Positions 1-9,863 of a stretch of DNA of 64,000 bases are shown in pieces. Position 1 is the stretch's first letter, and each line of letters begins with the position of its first letter. Position numbers and translations under genes: made by a program. The notes under the pieces were generated by a model that saw only the letters and a list, made by a program, of their open reading frames with translations, searched no databases and was not told where the DNA came from. This DNA comes from Runella defluvii (GTDB lineage Bacteria; Bacteroidota; Bacteroidia; Cytophagales; Spirosomataceae), in the NCBI RefSeq assembly GCF_014195535.1, contig NZ_JACIBY010000003.1, forward strand, positions 500,440 through 564,439, written 5' to 3'.

Positions 1-431
1 GTCAACTCAAAAACGGGGAAGACATTTACGACGAAGGTGGCAACCTCCTCTACAGTGTAGCCGAATATACCTTGCCAGCTCCGCCACCCCGCAGCTATGC
101 CTATTGTTCGGACACCCGCTACGACGAGGCAATTATTCCCATCATTCGTGGGGCTTCGCTTTTGTACCACGAAGCTACTTTTCAAAATGATTTGGCACAC
201 CAAGCCTCGGCACGTTTTCACGCGACCGCCAGTGAAGCCGCGACCATTGCAAAAAAAGCCAATGTGGGCAAATTACTGATTGGGCATTTTTCGTCGCGCT
301 ACAAAGAAGTGGATTCGTTTTTAACCGAAGCACAAGCCGTTTTCCTCAATTCACACATAGCCGAAGAAGGCACGACTTTTAATATACTTTCAGTACCTTC
401 AACTGATGCTTCCCTCCTACCCGATACTTAG
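1..431 (+). CDS. rnz: Ribonuclease Z, C-terminal part (5' end outside window)
   Basis: The reading frame is open from base 3 to the stop at 429-431 and has no start in the window. RNase Z is a metallo-beta-lactamase-fold endonuclease that matures tRNA 3' ends. The fragment carries late motifs of the family: a YCSDT segment with the metal-bridging Asp, HEATF with a conserved His, and GHFSSRY with another metal-ligand His. The last 53 bases overlap tail-to-tail with the next gene on the other strand, so the extreme C-terminus is shared coding space. Identity is confident; the fragment is about the last third of the usual length of roughly 300 residues. Confidence 0.9.
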   Translation, partial: QLKNGEDIYDEGGNLLYSVAEYTLPAPPPRSYAYCSDTRYDEAIIPIIRGASLLYHEATFQNDLAHQASARFHATASEAATIAKKANVGKLLIGHFSSRYKEVDSFLTEAQAVFLNSHIAEEGTTFNILSVPSTDASLLPDT

Positions 432-984
432 GAAAACTAGCCCTGGCACATAAAATTCCCAACGAAGCGATTCCTCCCGCGATTAAGGCAGTTTTGGGGT
501 CAAATTGAACCAAAAAATCGACCCCGCCCTTTGTAATAAAAGTATCTGTCAATAACAAAACGCCCCCTGCCAGAGGCAACATGACCGCGCCTTGGGTAAC
601 AAAAGGAATGTTTCGACTAAGCCTGATTTTATGAACATCAGCAATCAGGACTTCCGTATGTTCATACTCTCCCAAGATGTCGTTGTACGTAGAATACGTA
701 AAAGAGCTATCCGAAACCGCCACGATGGTTTGCTTGCTTCTTTTCCGTTTATTTTTGGTTGAAAATATCAGTTCATCCCCCACAAAAAAACGGTGCCGAC
801 GAATTTTGCCCATTCGATACACATCCAGCACTAAGTACCTTCCACCATCTTTGGTAAAGGTAGAACGGTATTGGGGATTTTGTTTGAGAAACAACTCATT
901 CGCATCAAGCGTTTGTTGCGGTTGGGCATAGGCACATCCCATACTAGCGATAAAAAGTAAAATTAGGTAGATTGTTTTTCGCAT
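379..984 (-). CDS. Secreted hypothetical protein
   Basis: This 201-residue protein has a clear signal peptide (MRKTIYLILLFIASMGCAYA). I place the start at 984 because the upstream in-frame ATG at 1035 would put 17 extra residues before the hydrophobic core. The middle (about 45-130) looks like a beta-rich domain. Near the C-terminus there are two glycine-rich hydrophobic stretches (VMLPLAGGVLLL and ALIAGGIASLGIL) that could insert in or lie on a membrane. I do not recognise the family and assign no function. It converges on rnz with a 53-bp overlap. Confidence 0.65.
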   Translation of the reverse strand: MRKTIYLILLFIASMGCAYAQPQQTLDANELFLKQNPQYRSTFTKDGGRYLVLDVYRMGKIRRHRFFVGDELIFSTKNKRKRSKQTIVAVSDSSFTYSTYNDILGEYEHTEVLIADVHKIRLSRNIPFVTQGAVMLPLAGGVLLLTDTFITKGGVDFLVQFDPKTALIAGGIASLGILCARASFPKYRVGGKHQLKVLKVY

Positions 985-1123
985 GGCTATTTCAGTAGTG
1001 AGGAACGATTTAGAACATTTTATAATGTAACGCAAGAATCCTTCATTTCAGTACTAAAGTACTCATCTTACGAAACAAATGTCATTAGAATTTAATTAGT
1101 TTTTCGCGAGACTCAACCTTAGC

Positions 1124-1172
1124 ACAAAAAAAGAGCCTCTAAACCCAGAAGGGCAAGAAGCTCTTTTTTTGT
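1124..1172 (-). terminator. Intrinsic terminator of thrS, possibly bidirectional
   Basis: A perfect 13-bp inverted repeat (ACAAAAAAAGAGC at 1124-1136, GCTCTTTTTTTGT at 1160-1172) flanks a 23-base loop. Read on the minus strand it lies just after the thrS stop and supplies both stem and T-run. The A/T tracts on both sides would let it act for either strand. Confidence 0.8.
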
Positions 1173-1194
1173 GGTACTTTTACCAACGACTATT

Positions 1195-3150
1195 TTAAGA
1201 ACCAAACGTGGCGATTGTTCCTTGCACTTCTGACTTAAAGTGAGCGATAAATTCTTCCAAAGGCATTTGACCCAAATCGCCTTGGCCTTTGCGACGTACC
1301 GACACTTTGCGTTCTTCTTGCTCTTTTTCCCCAACAATCAACATGTACGGCAATTTGTTCACTTCCGCGTCGCGGATTTTGCGACCAATTTTTTCATCGC
1401 GGTGATCCACGTACCCACGAATGTCGGCTTCTTGCAACTGCAAGAACACATCGTTGGCAAAATCTTGGTATTTCTCCGAAATTGGCAATACCGCAATTTG
1501 ATCAGGCGACAACCAAAGTGGGAAGTTGCCCGCCGTGTTTTCAATCAAAATGGCGATAAAACGCTCCAACGAACCAAACGGCGCGCGGTGAATCATCACG
1601 GGGCGGTGCTTGCCTCCGTCTGACCCCATGTATTCGAGATCAAAACGTTGTGGCAACTGATAATCGACTTGGATAGTCCCCAACTGCCATTTGCGTCCCA
1701 ACGCGTCTTTCACCATGAAGTCGAGCTTAGGGCCGTAGAAGGCTGCCTCGCCCAATTCAGTCACGGTATTCAACCCTTTCTCGGCTGCGGCTTCGATGAT
1801 GGCACTTTCCGCTTTGTTCCAATCGTCGTCGCTACCAAAATACTTTTCTGGTTTTTCGGGATCACGCAACGAAATTTGGGCACTGTAATTTTCAAAACCT
1901 AACGAACGAAAAACGTATTGAACCAAATCAATCACCCGCTTAAATTCGTCCTTCACTTGGTCGGCTCGACAGAAAATGTGGGCGTCATCTTGGGTAAAGC
2001 CCCGTACGCGCGTTAGTCCGTGCAACTCACCGCTTTGTTCGTAACGATAAACTGTTCCAAATTCCGCCAAACGCAATGGCAATTCGCGGTACGAGCGCGG
2101 ACGAGATTTATAAATTTCGCAGTGGTGCGGGCAGTTCATTGGTTTCAGCATGAACTCCTCGCCTTCTTCGGGCGTATGAATCGGCTGGAACGAATCCTTT
2201 CCGTATTTTTCCCAGTGTCCTGACGTAATGTACAATTGTTTACCCCCAATGTGCGGCGTAACAACGGGCGAATAACCCGCCCGTACTTGCGCCCGACGCA
2301 AGAAGCTTTCCAGACGCTCGCGCAACAACGCCCCCTTCGGCAACCACAACGGCAACCCTTGTCCTACTTTTTCGGAGAACGTAAAGAGTTCTAGTTCTTT
2401 CCCCAACTTACGGTGGTCGCGTTTTTTGGCTTCTTCCAATAAGTGGATGTATTCGTCTAGTTCTTTTTGTTTCGGGAACGTCACGGCATACACCCGCGTC
2501 AGCATCGGACGTTTTTCATCGCCGCGCCAGTAGGCGCCTGCCACGTTCATGATTTTGGCGGCTTTGATAAAACCAGTATTAGGGATGTGCGGTCCACGAC
2601 ACAAGTCGGTAAAGCTACCTTGTTCGTAAAACGTGATTTGGCCATCCTCCAATCCGTCAATCAATTCCAACTTATATTCGTCGTTCTTTTCGGTGAAATA
2701 CGTAATGGCGTCGGCCTTGCTGACTTCGCTGCGCTTGTAGTCATTTTTTTGACGCGCCAACTCCAGCATTTTGTCTTCCACTTTTTTGAAATCATCTTGC
2801 GAAAACGTTTTTCCTCCCAAGTCGATGTCATAGTAGAAACCTGTTTCAATGGCTGGACCAATTCCGAATTTGGTTCCTGGATACAACGCTTCGATGGCTT
2901 CGGCCAACAAGTGCGCCGACGAGTGCCAGAAAGTAGCTTTCCCTTCGGTATCGTTCCAGGTCAACAATTGGACGTTGGCATCCGACGTAATGGGGCGCGT
3001 TGCGTCCCAAACTTGTCCATTGACTTTGGCAGCCAGCACATTACGTGCGAGCCCTTCGCTGATACTCAGCGCGATGTCCATGCTGGACACACCTGCGGCA
3101 TACTTACGAATGCTACCGTCAGGCAAGGTAATGTTAATTTGTTCAGACAT
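1195..3150 (-). CDS. thrS: Threonyl-tRNA synthetase
   Basis: A class II aminoacyl-tRNA synthetase that charges tRNA-Thr in the cytoplasm, with normal length (651 residues from the chosen start). In order: an N-terminal TGS domain (about 1-62); the editing domain with HSSAH (His76, His80) and CRGPH (about 184-188); the catalytic core with zinc ligand Cys340 in [17 protein letters not shown] (His391) and a [10 protein letters not shown] motif 3; and a C-terminal anticodon-binding domain. The start at 3150 (MSEQINITL) is preferred to the in-frame ATG 10 codons upstream because the TGS domain begins here. infC, often the next gene in bacteria, is 46 kb away. Confidence 0.97.
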   Translation of the reverse strand: MSEQINITLPDGSIRKYAAGVSSMDIALSISEGLARNVLAAKVNGQVWDATRPITSDANVQLLTWNDTEGKATFWHSSAHLLAEAIEALYPGTKFGIGPAIETGFYYDIDLGGKTFSQDDFKKVEDKMLELARQKNDYKRSEVSKADAITYFTEKNDEYKLELIDGLEDGQITFYEQGSFTDLCRGPHIPNTGFIKAAKIMNVAGAYWRGDEKRPMLTRVYAVTFPKQKELDEYIHLLEEAKKRDHRKLGKELELFTFSEKVGQGLPLWLPKGALLRERLESFLRRAQVRAGYSPVVTPHIGGKQLYITSGHWEKYGKDSFQPIHTPEEGEEFMLKPMNCPHHCEIYKSRPRSYRELPLRLAEFGTVYRYEQSGELHGLTRVRGFTQDDAHIFCRADQVKDEFKRVIDLVQYVFRSLGFENYSAQISLRDPEKPEKYFGSDDDWNKAESAIIEAAAEKGLNTVTELGEAAFYGPKLDFMVKDALGRKWQLGTIQVDYQLPQRFDLEYMGSDGGKHRPVMIHRAPFGSLERFIAILIENTAGNFPLWLSPDQIAVLPISEKYQDFANDVFLQLQEADIRGYVDHRDEKIGRKIRDAEVNKLPYMLIVGEKEQEERKVSVRRKGQGDLGQMPLEEFIAHFKSEVQGTIATFGS

Positions 3151-3281
3151 TTTGTTAAATTGTTTGGAGATACAATCCACGTCCTCAGTGGCGAACGATT
3201 AAACGACAACCATCTACTACTTGTACTACACGGATTGCTTGGGCGCAAAATTGGGCTTTTTTCTGAATTTTGCCAACCTCT

Positions 3282-4562
3282 CTACGGTTTGATTTTGAAG
3301 TTTCGACTGGTATCTGCCTTTGTTTTCAATTGAAGGTTCGGGGTTAGCACCTCGATTTGCACCCGCGACGGATCCAATGCCTTTTCGGGAGCCGTTGTTT
3401 CATCCTCGGCCTCCGCCACGGCTTCGGGCGCCGCAGGCGGCAACGTCCCGTAGGTTTCTAAGTACATTTTACGTTGTTGGGCGCGGTACAACCGCCCCTT
3501 GGAGCGCCAATCGGTTGGGTCTTGCTCGGCGGCAAGGCTGTATTGTTCGATAGAACCGTCCAAATTTCCAACGCGGTCATAGGCGGTACCTAATAAGAAA
3601 TGTATTTGCGGGTATTTGGGATTGAAACGCTGCACTTTTTGAAAACTCTTGATGGCTTGCGGAATACTGTTCCATTTTAAATAAATAATACCCGCGTAAA
3701 AATCAGCTATGTAATTAGTAGAATCAAATACAATGGCTTTTCGATAACTAATCAAAGCACTGTCCAGCCGTTTTTGGGTGAAATACATCTCACCTCGGGC
3801 ATAATGCAACTGTGATTCCTTGGGGAAGTACTTTAAGCCAATTCTGTTGATTTCCCTCGCCTGATCGTATTCTCTCAAGCGGGTATGAATGGTCGTAAGC
3901 TCCACGTAAGCGGGCAAAAAGCGCGGCTTTAAGTCCAAAGCCCGCTGCATCAACGCAACCCCCGAAAGCGTGTCACCCTGACGGGCATCGAGCAGTCCCG
4001 TGTAAAAATACGCCTCTCCGTCGTAGGGAGCCATTTGGAGTGCCTTTGCTAAATACAATTTTGCTTGTCGAAACTGGCGTTTTTGTTGGGTCAAATCCCC
4101 CAACAATACGTACAATTCAGGCGTATCTTGTTGCAATACTTCCGCCCGTCGGGCAGAGGCCAAAGCCTCGTCATATTTTTTTAATTGGCGCAATACCCTA
4201 GCTCGGGTCAACAGAAATAGTCCATTGCTGGGGCTGATGTCAAGGGCTTCTTCAATGTCTTCGAGTGCACGGTCATACTCACGCAGCGCCACGTAAAGCT
4301 CGGCGCGTTTGTGATAATTAGCGGCCGAACGGGGGCTTCTTCGGATGACGGTGGTTAAGTACTCAATTCCGACTTTAATGCGGTGCGTGGCATCATCGGT
4401 CGGCAGTGGTGGGATACGGGTACTTTGACGGGTATCACTAGAACACCCAACTACGCTCAAAAAAGCTACACACAAGCAAAAAAATGACAGAATCCCTTTC
4501 AAAATCTTCGGTTCGGATAATTGTGCCACAAATTTCGAGAAAGTTTTGGGTAAATCCACCAT
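3282..4562 (-). CDS. TPR-repeat lipoprotein
   Basis: A predicted lipoprotein of 426 residues. A hydrophobic stretch ends in a lipobox (SVVGC, Cys40), so the mature protein would be lipid-anchored at the periplasm or outer membrane. After a short linker, residues about 55-360 form a series of tetratricopeptide repeats (for example YHKRAELYVALREYDRALED and AYFYTGLLDARQGD). The C-terminus is a charged tail rich in Ala and Glu. TPR solenoids serve protein-protein contacts, and the partner is unknown. The in-frame ATG at 4586 is an alternative start. Confidence 0.8.
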   Translation of the reverse strand: MVDLPKTFSKFVAQLSEPKILKGILSFFCLCVAFLSVVGCSSDTRQSTRIPPLPTDDATHRIKVGIEYLTTVIRRSPRSAANYHKRAELYVALREYDRALEDIEEALDISPSNGLFLLTRARVLRQLKKYDEALASARRAEVLQQDTPELYVLLGDLTQQKRQFRQAKLYLAKALQMAPYDGEAYFYTGLLDARQGDTLSGVALMQRALDLKPRFLPAYVELTTIHTRLREYDQAREINRIGLKYFPKESQLHYARGEMYFTQKRLDSALISYRKAIVFDSTNYIADFYAGIIYLKWNSIPQAIKSFQKVQRFNPKYPQIHFLLGTAYDRVGNLDGSIEQYSLAAEQDPTDWRSKGRLYRAQQRKMYLETYGTLPPAAPEAVAEAEDETTAPEKALDPSRVQIEVLTPNLQLKTKADTSRNFKIKP

Positions 4563-4731
4563 CCTTGCCCGAATAACGGCTGTCAAAACTGCCTATTTTT
4601 CCCAACGCCGCTTGACAAAACAAGACGATGTGACGGGTAGCCTAATCCTTACGTTATGCCTTTTTCCGCGATTTGACGCAAAGCGGCGCATTTTCTGCCA
4701 AATTGTCATTTTTAGCTTTTAAAATTTTCAC

Positions 4732-4824
4732 TGGCACACTCGTTGTACATATTAGCCCCGTAAGAGGGGTGCAACAGCCAAAAGCCCTCCCTCTTTAAAT
4801 CTGTTAAACGAGCTTAAAAAGCTC
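4732..4824 (+). promoter_or_regulatory. RpoN-like promoter and structured leader of dnaK
   Basis: TGGCAC at 4732-4737, a 5-base spacer, then TTGTAC at 4743-4748 matches the sigma-54 -24/-12 consensus (TGGCAC-N5-TTGC) except for T in place of the C of the -12 element. No TAnnTTTG housekeeping element is visible nearby. Transcription would begin near 4758-4760. The leader holds a short GC hairpin (CCCC at 4756-4759, GGGG at 4766-4769) and a palindrome, GAGCTT-AAA-AAGCTC, at 4810-4824, 18 bases before the ATG. The sigma-54 assignment is inference from motif and spacing. Confidence 0.55.
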
Positions 4825-4842
4825 ACTTAAAATTTACTACTA

Positions 4843-6753
4843 ATGGGAAAAATAATTGGAATTGACTTAGGCACTACTAACTCGTGTGTGGCCGTAATGG
4901 AAGGGAACGAACCCGTCGTAATTGCCAACAGCGAAGGTGCTCGCACCACCCCTTCGGTGGTAGCGTTTATGGACAACGGAAACGGCGAACGCAAAGTAGG
5001 TGCTCCTGCAAAACGTCAAGCCATTACCAATCCTCACAATACCATCTCTTCTATCAAGCGTTTCATGGGTAAGCGCTTCACAGAAGTAGGAAGCGAACTC
5101 AAGACCGTTGCATATACTGTCGAACAAGGAGCTAACAACACACCTCGCGTGCGTATCGGTGAGCATCTGTTTACACCTCAACAAATTTCGGCGCACATTT
5201 TGACAAAAATGAAGCAAACCGCCGAAGATTACCTCGGACAAACAGTAACCGAAGCCGTGATTACGGTGCCTGCTTACTTCAACGATGCCGAACGCCAAGC
5301 AACCAAAGAGGCGGGTATCATCGCTGGCTTGGACGTAAAACGTATCATCAACGAGCCTACCGCAGCAGCTTTGGCCTACGGATTGGACAAACAAGGAAAA
5401 GACATCAAAATCGCCGTTTTTGACTTAGGTGGTGGTACGTTCGACGTATCTATCCTTGAATTAGGCGATGGCGTATTTGAGGTAAAATCAACCGACGGTG
5501 ATACACACCTTGGAGGTGATGACTTTGACCAAGTGATTATCGACTGGTTGGCCGACGAATTTAAGAAAGACGAGGGCATCGACCTCCGTCAAGATGCGAT
5601 GGCGCTTCAACGTTTGAAAGAAGCGGCTGAAAAAGCAAAAATTGAGTTGTCAAGCTCAACGCAGTCAGAAATCAACCTACCTTATATATTCCCAGTAAAC
5701 GGCATTCCAAAACACTTGGTACGTTCGTTGACAAAAGCGAAGTTTGAGCAGTTGGCCGACAGCTTGTTCCAACGCATGATGGAACCTTGCAAGCGCGCCA
5801 TGAATAACTCGGGTCTTCGTATTTCGGACATCGACGAAGTGATTCTTGTGGGTGGTTCAACTCGTATTCCACGCGTTCAGGAAGAAGTAGAGAAGTTCTT
5901 TGGAAAAAAACCTTCTAAAAACGTAAACCCTGACGAAGCAGTAGCCATCGGTGCTGCCGTACAAGGAGGTGTTTTGACAGGTGAGGTAAAAGACGTACTC
6001 TTGCTTGACGTAATTCCGTTGTCATTGGGTATCGAAACCTTGGGTGGTGTTTTCACCAAATTGATTGAAGCGAACACAACCATTCCAAGCAAAAAATCAG
6101 AAACGTTCTCGACGGCTTCTGACAACCAGCCTTCGGTAGAGTTGCACGTGTTGCAGGGTGAGCGCCCAATGGCCTCTCAAAACCGTACCCTCGGCCGTTT
6201 CCACCTCGACGGTATTCCACCAGCCCCACGCGGTGTGCCACAAGTCGAAGTAACGTTTGACGTGGATGCCAACGGTATCTTGAACGTAACGGCAAAAGAT
6301 AAAGGAACGGGTAAAGAGCAAAAAATCCGCATCGAGGCATCAAGCGGTCTTTCAGATGCTGAAATCCAACGGATGCGCGAAGAAGCCAAAGCCAACGAAG
6401 CCGCTGATAAAGCTGCCCGCGAAGAAATCGAGAAAGTGAACCAAGCTGACTCAATGATTTTCAGCACGGAGAAGCAGTTGAAAGAATACGGTGACAAACT
6501 TTCGGCAGGAAACAAATCGGCCATCGAAGGGGCTTTGGAAGAACTCCGTACCGCACACAGCAGCCGCAATGCTGCCGCTATCGACGCCGCCATGACCAAA
6601 ATCACCGAAGCTTGGAACGCCGCTTCGCAAGAAATCTACGCCGCAGGTGCTGACGCAGGTGCGCCACAAGACCCATCGGCAGGCGCTGGCCAACAAGCCA
6701 ACGCTGGCAACGGCCAAGAAGGTGAGTTTGTCAACTTTGAAGAAGTGAAGTAA
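4843..6753 (+). CDS. dnaK: Hsp70 chaperone DnaK
   Basis: The cytoplasmic ATP-dependent chaperone DnaK, full length at 636 residues. The N-terminal ATPase opens with [13 protein letters not shown] and contains phosphate-binding [10 protein letters not shown] and VGGSTRIP. The linker [16 protein letters not shown] leads into the beta-sandwich substrate-binding domain. The helical lid is followed by a Gly/Ala/Gln-rich tail ending in EFVNFEEVK, a DnaK-type acidic end. It stands alone: grpE and dnaJ are not adjacent. An RpoN-like promoter lies upstream and a strong terminator downstream. Confidence 0.98.
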   Translation: MGKIIGIDLGTTNSCVAVMEGNEPVVIANSEGARTTPSVVAFMDNGNGERKVGAPAKRQAITNPHNTISSIKRFMGKRFTEVGSELKTVAYTVEQGANNTPRVRIGEHLFTPQQISAHILTKMKQTAEDYLGQTVTEAVITVPAYFNDAERQATKEAGIIAGLDVKRIINEPTAAALAYGLDKQGKDIKIAVFDLGGGTFDVSILELGDGVFEVKSTDGDTHLGGDDFDQVIIDWLADEFKKDEGIDLRQDAMALQRLKEAAEKAKIELSSSTQSEINLPYIFPVNGIPKHLVRSLTKAKFEQLADSLFQRMMEPCKRAMNNSGLRISDIDEVILVGGSTRIPRVQEEVEKFFGKKPSKNVNPDEAVAIGAAVQGGVLTGEVKDVLLLDVIPLSLGIETLGGVFTKLIEANTTIPSKKSETFSTASDNQPSVELHVLQGERPMASQNRTLGRFHLDGIPPAPRGVPQVEVTFDVDANGILNVTAKDKGTGKEQKIRIEASSGLSDAEIQRMREEAKANEAADKAAREEIEKVNQADSMIFSTEKQLKEYGDKLSAGNKSAIEGALEELRTAHSSRNAAAIDAAMTKITEAWNAASQEIYAAGADAGAPQDPSAGAGQQANAGNGQEGEFVNFEEVK

Positions 6754-6768
6754 TTTTTTTAGTCGATA

Positions 6769-6814
6769 GTCCACGGACAATGGTCCACGGTCAGACGATA
6801 GTCAGACCGTCCAC
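6769..6814. repeat. Intergenic short-word repeat (GTCCACGG and GTCAGAC words)
   Basis: GTCCACGG occurs at 6769-6776 and 6783-6790, with GTCCAC again at 6809-6814. GTCAGAC occurs twice, at 6790-6796 and 6801-6807, separated by GATA. The same GTCAGAC-GATA-GTCAGAC word recurs at 43075-43094, and a variant at 56181-56201. The tract is non-coding and follows the dnaK stop. Confidence 0.7.
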
Positions 6815-6840
6815 AACTATCAAAGATTATAAATGCACAA

Positions 6841-6871
6841 CAGCCCTGCCGCGAGGTGGGGCTGTTTTTTT
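6841..6871 (+). terminator. Intrinsic terminator of dnaK
   Basis: CAGCCCTGCC (6841-6850), loop GCGA, then GGTGGGGCTG (6855-6864) pairs fully if two G-U pairs are allowed, and is followed by seven T. It is a textbook rho-independent terminator. The rest of the 311-base gap before the next gene is AT-rich and holds only the repeats described separately. Confidence 0.9.
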
Positions 6872-6974
6872 GTTAGGTTGTGCGAGGGGTTTTACCGTTT
6901 GATAACTTTTTTTGGAAAAATCTTTGTCATCAAGTATTATTGTAGTTGTTGATAAAAAAATACGAACACGCTTA

Positions 6975-7017
6975 ACTTCACTATATACCTCAAATAATTA
7001 TATATTTAAAGTGAAGT
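6975..7017. promoter_or_regulatory. Inverted repeat upstream of the 760-residue nuclease-like gene
   Basis: ACTTCACT at 6975-6982 and AGTGAAGT at 7010-7017 form an 8-bp inverted repeat with a 27-base AT-rich spacer that itself contains TATA-rich arms. It lies 47 bases before the ATG at 7065. An operator is possible, but no clear TAnnTTTG element is visible, so this is only a candidate. Confidence 0.3.
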
Positions 7018-7064
7018 ACGATTTCGATTAGTAACAAGTTAAAAGTTTTCAAAACTATATTGCT

Positions 7065-9347
7065 ATGTCTCAAAAAAAACTTCTATTAAATTCATTAGTC
7101 GCCTGTGAAAAATACGAATTTGATAAAATTATAAAAATATATTTGAAAGAAGTATATAATTATCAAAAAATTATTCTTACTGATGGAAAAGATGACACAG
7201 GTATTGACATGAAGGTATTCGATAGCGGAATTGAAAAAGTCCAATTTCAACTAACAGTTCAAAAATCAGAAACTCAGAGAGAAAAAACAAAATTTGAAAT
7301 AAAATTATTTGAAGATGTAGCAAAAGCTAGGCTGAATAATGCCAAATATGGTTACAGCAATTCATTATTCTTTTTTTACTCTCGCCCTTTAACTAACAAA
7401 TCAATTAGAGAGTATCAAAAAAGAGCCTTATCTGAGTTTAGTATCAACTTAACTTTGATTGAAGCTAATCGAATCGTAGAAGAAGCTGAAGAATACTTAC
7501 AATTGCAAAAAGCCATTATAGATACTAATGAAATTGAAAAAGTTGTTTTCAACGACTCTATTTTTCCTGAATCTGATAAAAATTTGGTATTCGATTTGAT
7601 TGGTTTTGGAAAATCTTCAGATTTTAAACTTCAAATTATAGAATCCTTCATTTTACAAGAAATTCTTGTAAACGACTCTTTAAATCTCAATGAAATTCTT
7701 AAGTCATGTTCAAATAAGTTCGGCAAAAATGAAAATAATATTTTTTACAATAAACTCGTAAATAAACTTCAATCAAACAAAAAAATCAAAAAGAACAATT
7801 CTAGTCAATATGAGCTTACCAATGAAGAAAAAGAAAGATTAATTAAATTAAAAGATATTTATGATGCAAATGAACGTAATTTCATACGAGGAATTCGATC
7901 CACTTTAAATTCATATAGTCAAGAAGAGCATTTGGAAGAATATATTATGGAATTGAAAAATATTTATATAAACAACTTTAACACAAACATTATTGAACTA
8001 ATTGACAATTTACATACAAATAATTTAGCTGGGACATTCAAGGATTTTATTAACTTCATAAAAGTACATTATAAAGGTTCCAGTGAGCAAATAAAATCTC
8101 TAGCTAAAGAGTTATTTTCCTTTTGTCAAGAAGACTTCTTTTTACAGAAATTTTGTGCTGGCAAAGTATTTAGTGAGACCTCAAATCTCTCAAGAATTGA
8201 AAAATATGTTAACACTCAAAAAAAGATTTTTGTTGATACACAATTAGCAATATATGGACTATGCTTTTATCACAACCCTAAATCTGTTTACAACAACTAT
8301 TATTTCAATACTACAAGACTTTTAATTAACTTTTGTATTGAAAATAGAATAAAACTCAATCTACCTGACCGATATTTATGGGAAGTTCAAACCCACTTAG
8401 AAGAAGCATTCAATCTTTTACCTTTTACACAATTACCAAATTTCACAAAATTGGGCAAATCACGAAACGTATTTTATAACTACTATTTAAATTACATAAC
8501 CGAAAAAGAACATATAAGCTTCGATTTTTTTTTAGACCAGTTTGGATTTAAAAGCAGCGATAACTATAAAAAACATAATTTAATAATAGAAAGTCACCTA
8601 AAAAAAATGGGATTCCAGATTACAAGCCCTACAAAACTTTATGAAATAGAAGATACATCAAGAATTATTCAATATGATTTAATGTTAAACCATAAATTTA
8701 AAACCAAATTTAGTTTAAATAATGATGCTATTGTCATGGAGTATTTATCTGACGATGATATTGAAATACATAAACTACAACCAATTCTACTTTCATGGGA
8801 TAAGACTTTCTTCAATGTTCAAAAAATATTTTTCACAAAAAACCCAACATATCAAAGGTGGTTTTTAATGACCCCAAGTAGATTTATTGACCAGTATTCA
8901 TTGCTTCAATTTAAAATTGATTCTGATACAATATCCTCTGAAATGATAGCATTTCTTACTGATGATATTGTCCAAGGAACGCATGCTTTAATTGACTCAA
9001 TTGCATTCATTTTTACCAATAATGAAGTTAGTTTAGAGTATGCGAACCGACTTGCTGAAATCAGAGACAATGAAATTCATAGAATTCAAGAGAAAGAGAT
9101 AATACCACCAGAAAATATGGAGGGAGAAGCTGTTATTGATGATGTATTTTATAAATTAACAACTCATTACCAAGAAAATGAAAGTAGTTTAGAAAAATTC
9201 AAATCTGTTTTTTCTGACCCTGCATTAATTGATAGAGTAATGGAAGTAATAAAAAGAGCAATTGATAACATTTATAAAAAGAATAAGACATTAGATAATA
9301 CTGTTTTTGTTGAGTTTGACTCAATAATAAACAGTGTCAGCGCATAA
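7065..9347 (+). CDS. Multidomain protein: nuclease-like N-terminus, winged helix, PIN-like nuclease
   Basis: This 760-residue protein is visibly more AT-rich than its neighbours, which suggests recent transfer. I do not recognise a named family. Residues about 20-145 resemble a restriction-endonuclase-like fold: LTDGKDDTGID (Asp44, Asp48), then QFQLT (60-64), where a PD-(D/E)xK or Mrr-type enzyme has its (E/Q)xK strand. Residues about 195-260 look like a winged helix. Residues about 387-585 look like a PIN nuclease, with KKIFVDTQ (Asp391), a conserved Glu (LWEV, Glu440), NNDAIV (Asp554) and LLSWDKTF (Asp579). The last 150 residues are helical. A single-gene defence effector is plausible but unproven. 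There is no operon partner. Confidence 0.75.
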   Translation: MSQKKLLLNSLVACEKYEFDKIIKIYLKEVYNYQKIILTDGKDDTGIDMKVFDSGIEKVQFQLTVQKSETQREKTKFEIKLFEDVAKARLNNAKYGYSNSLFFFYSRPLTNKSIREYQKRALSEFSINLTLIEANRIVEEAEEYLQLQKAIIDTNEIEKVVFNDSIFPESDKNLVFDLIGFGKSSDFKLQIIESFILQEILVNDSLNLNEILKSCSNKFGKNENNIFYNKLVNKLQSNKKIKKNNSSQYELTNEEKERLIKLKDIYDANERNFIRGIRSTLNSYSQEEHLEEYIMELKNIYINNFNTNIIELIDNLHTNNLAGTFKDFINFIKVHYKGSSEQIKSLAKELFSFCQEDFFLQKFCAGKVFSETSNLSRIEKYVNTQKKIFVDTQLAIYGLCFYHNPKSVYNNYYFNTTRLLINFCIENRIKLNLPDRYLWEVQTHLEEAFNLLPFTQLPNFTKLGKSRNVFYNYYLNYITEKEHISFDFFLDQFGFKSSDNYKKHNLIIESHLKKMGFQITSPTKLYEIEDTSRIIQYDLMLNHKFKTKFSLNNDAIVMEYLSDDDIEIHKLQPILLSWDKTFFNVQKIFFTKNPTYQRWFLMTPSRFIDQYSLLQFKIDSDTISSEMIAFLTDDIVQGTHALIDSIAFIFTNNEVSLEYANRLAEIRDNEIHRIQEKEIIPPENMEGEAVIDDVFYKLTTHYQENESSLEKFKSVFSDPALIDRVMEVIKRAIDNIYKKNKTLDNTVFVEFDSIINSVSA

Positions 9348-9587
9348 AAATTTTGTTGCATGAATAGTAAGACATTGATTAAAAAGAGGATTTTACACAC
9401 TCAATTAGCTTATTTTATGCAGTATTGTACTATTTCTACATAAATTAATCACACAAAAAAGCCACTCCTTACTAAAACCTATATCCTGTTTAAGTTGTTT
9501 TGAGACCTTTGAAGCTCTACGAGCTGCCCAAAAAGGGTATTTATTACTCCCTTCCACCATTTTTACGAGTGTTATGCAGGCCAGTAA

Positions 9588-9863
9588 ACAGCCTTCAATC
9601 AATTGCGAGTGTTAGCACAACTTCGTAAACTGGAATCAAAATTAAAAGATATTGTCATGGATAGGATTGCGAAATATATAGATGAAAAAAGAGATGTTGC
9701 CTATTTGATTGGGCAAGATAAAGCACGAGAACAGGAACAAACAAAGTTTGTTACAAACTTGCTTGAAAAATTGAGCCTTACTGTTGAACAAATTGCTGAC
9801 ATCACAGGTGTCTCAGTCGAATTCGTAAAAAATATCAAACAAAAACTTAGTAGCGATAGGTAG
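9588..9863 (+). pseudogene. C-terminal remnant of an Rpn-like (PD-(D/E)XK family) protein
   Basis: Codons from about 9588 to the stop at 9861-9863 encode QLRVLAQLRKLESKLKDIV, then a helical region and an HTH-like end (LTVEQIADITGVSVEFVKNI). This resembles the C-terminal tail of Rpn/transposase-like PD-(D/E)XK proteins common in Bacteroidota, in which such segments are internal. An in-frame stop at 9585 and the lack of any nuclease domain upstream show that the 5' part is missing. An internal ATG at 9657 could give a 68-residue peptide. The 9348-9587 stretch before it holds no gene I can support; a 65-codon minus-strand frame there is probably chance. Confidence 0.55.

Noticed and set aside
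1000-1194. Promoter elements for the gene at 379-984
   Set aside because: I found no TAnnTTTG with a TTG at a proper distance on the minus strand; only AT-rich sequence.
2467-3333. A 288-codon plus-strand frame antisense to thrS
   Set aside because: It is opposite conserved synthetase domains and its translation has no recognisable feature.
9405-9602. A 65-codon minus-strand frame between the 760-residue gene and the Rpn-like remnant
   Set aside because: No recognisable domain, no promoter and mixed composition; I treat it as a chance frame in decayed DNA, though a remnant of another gene cannot be excluded.
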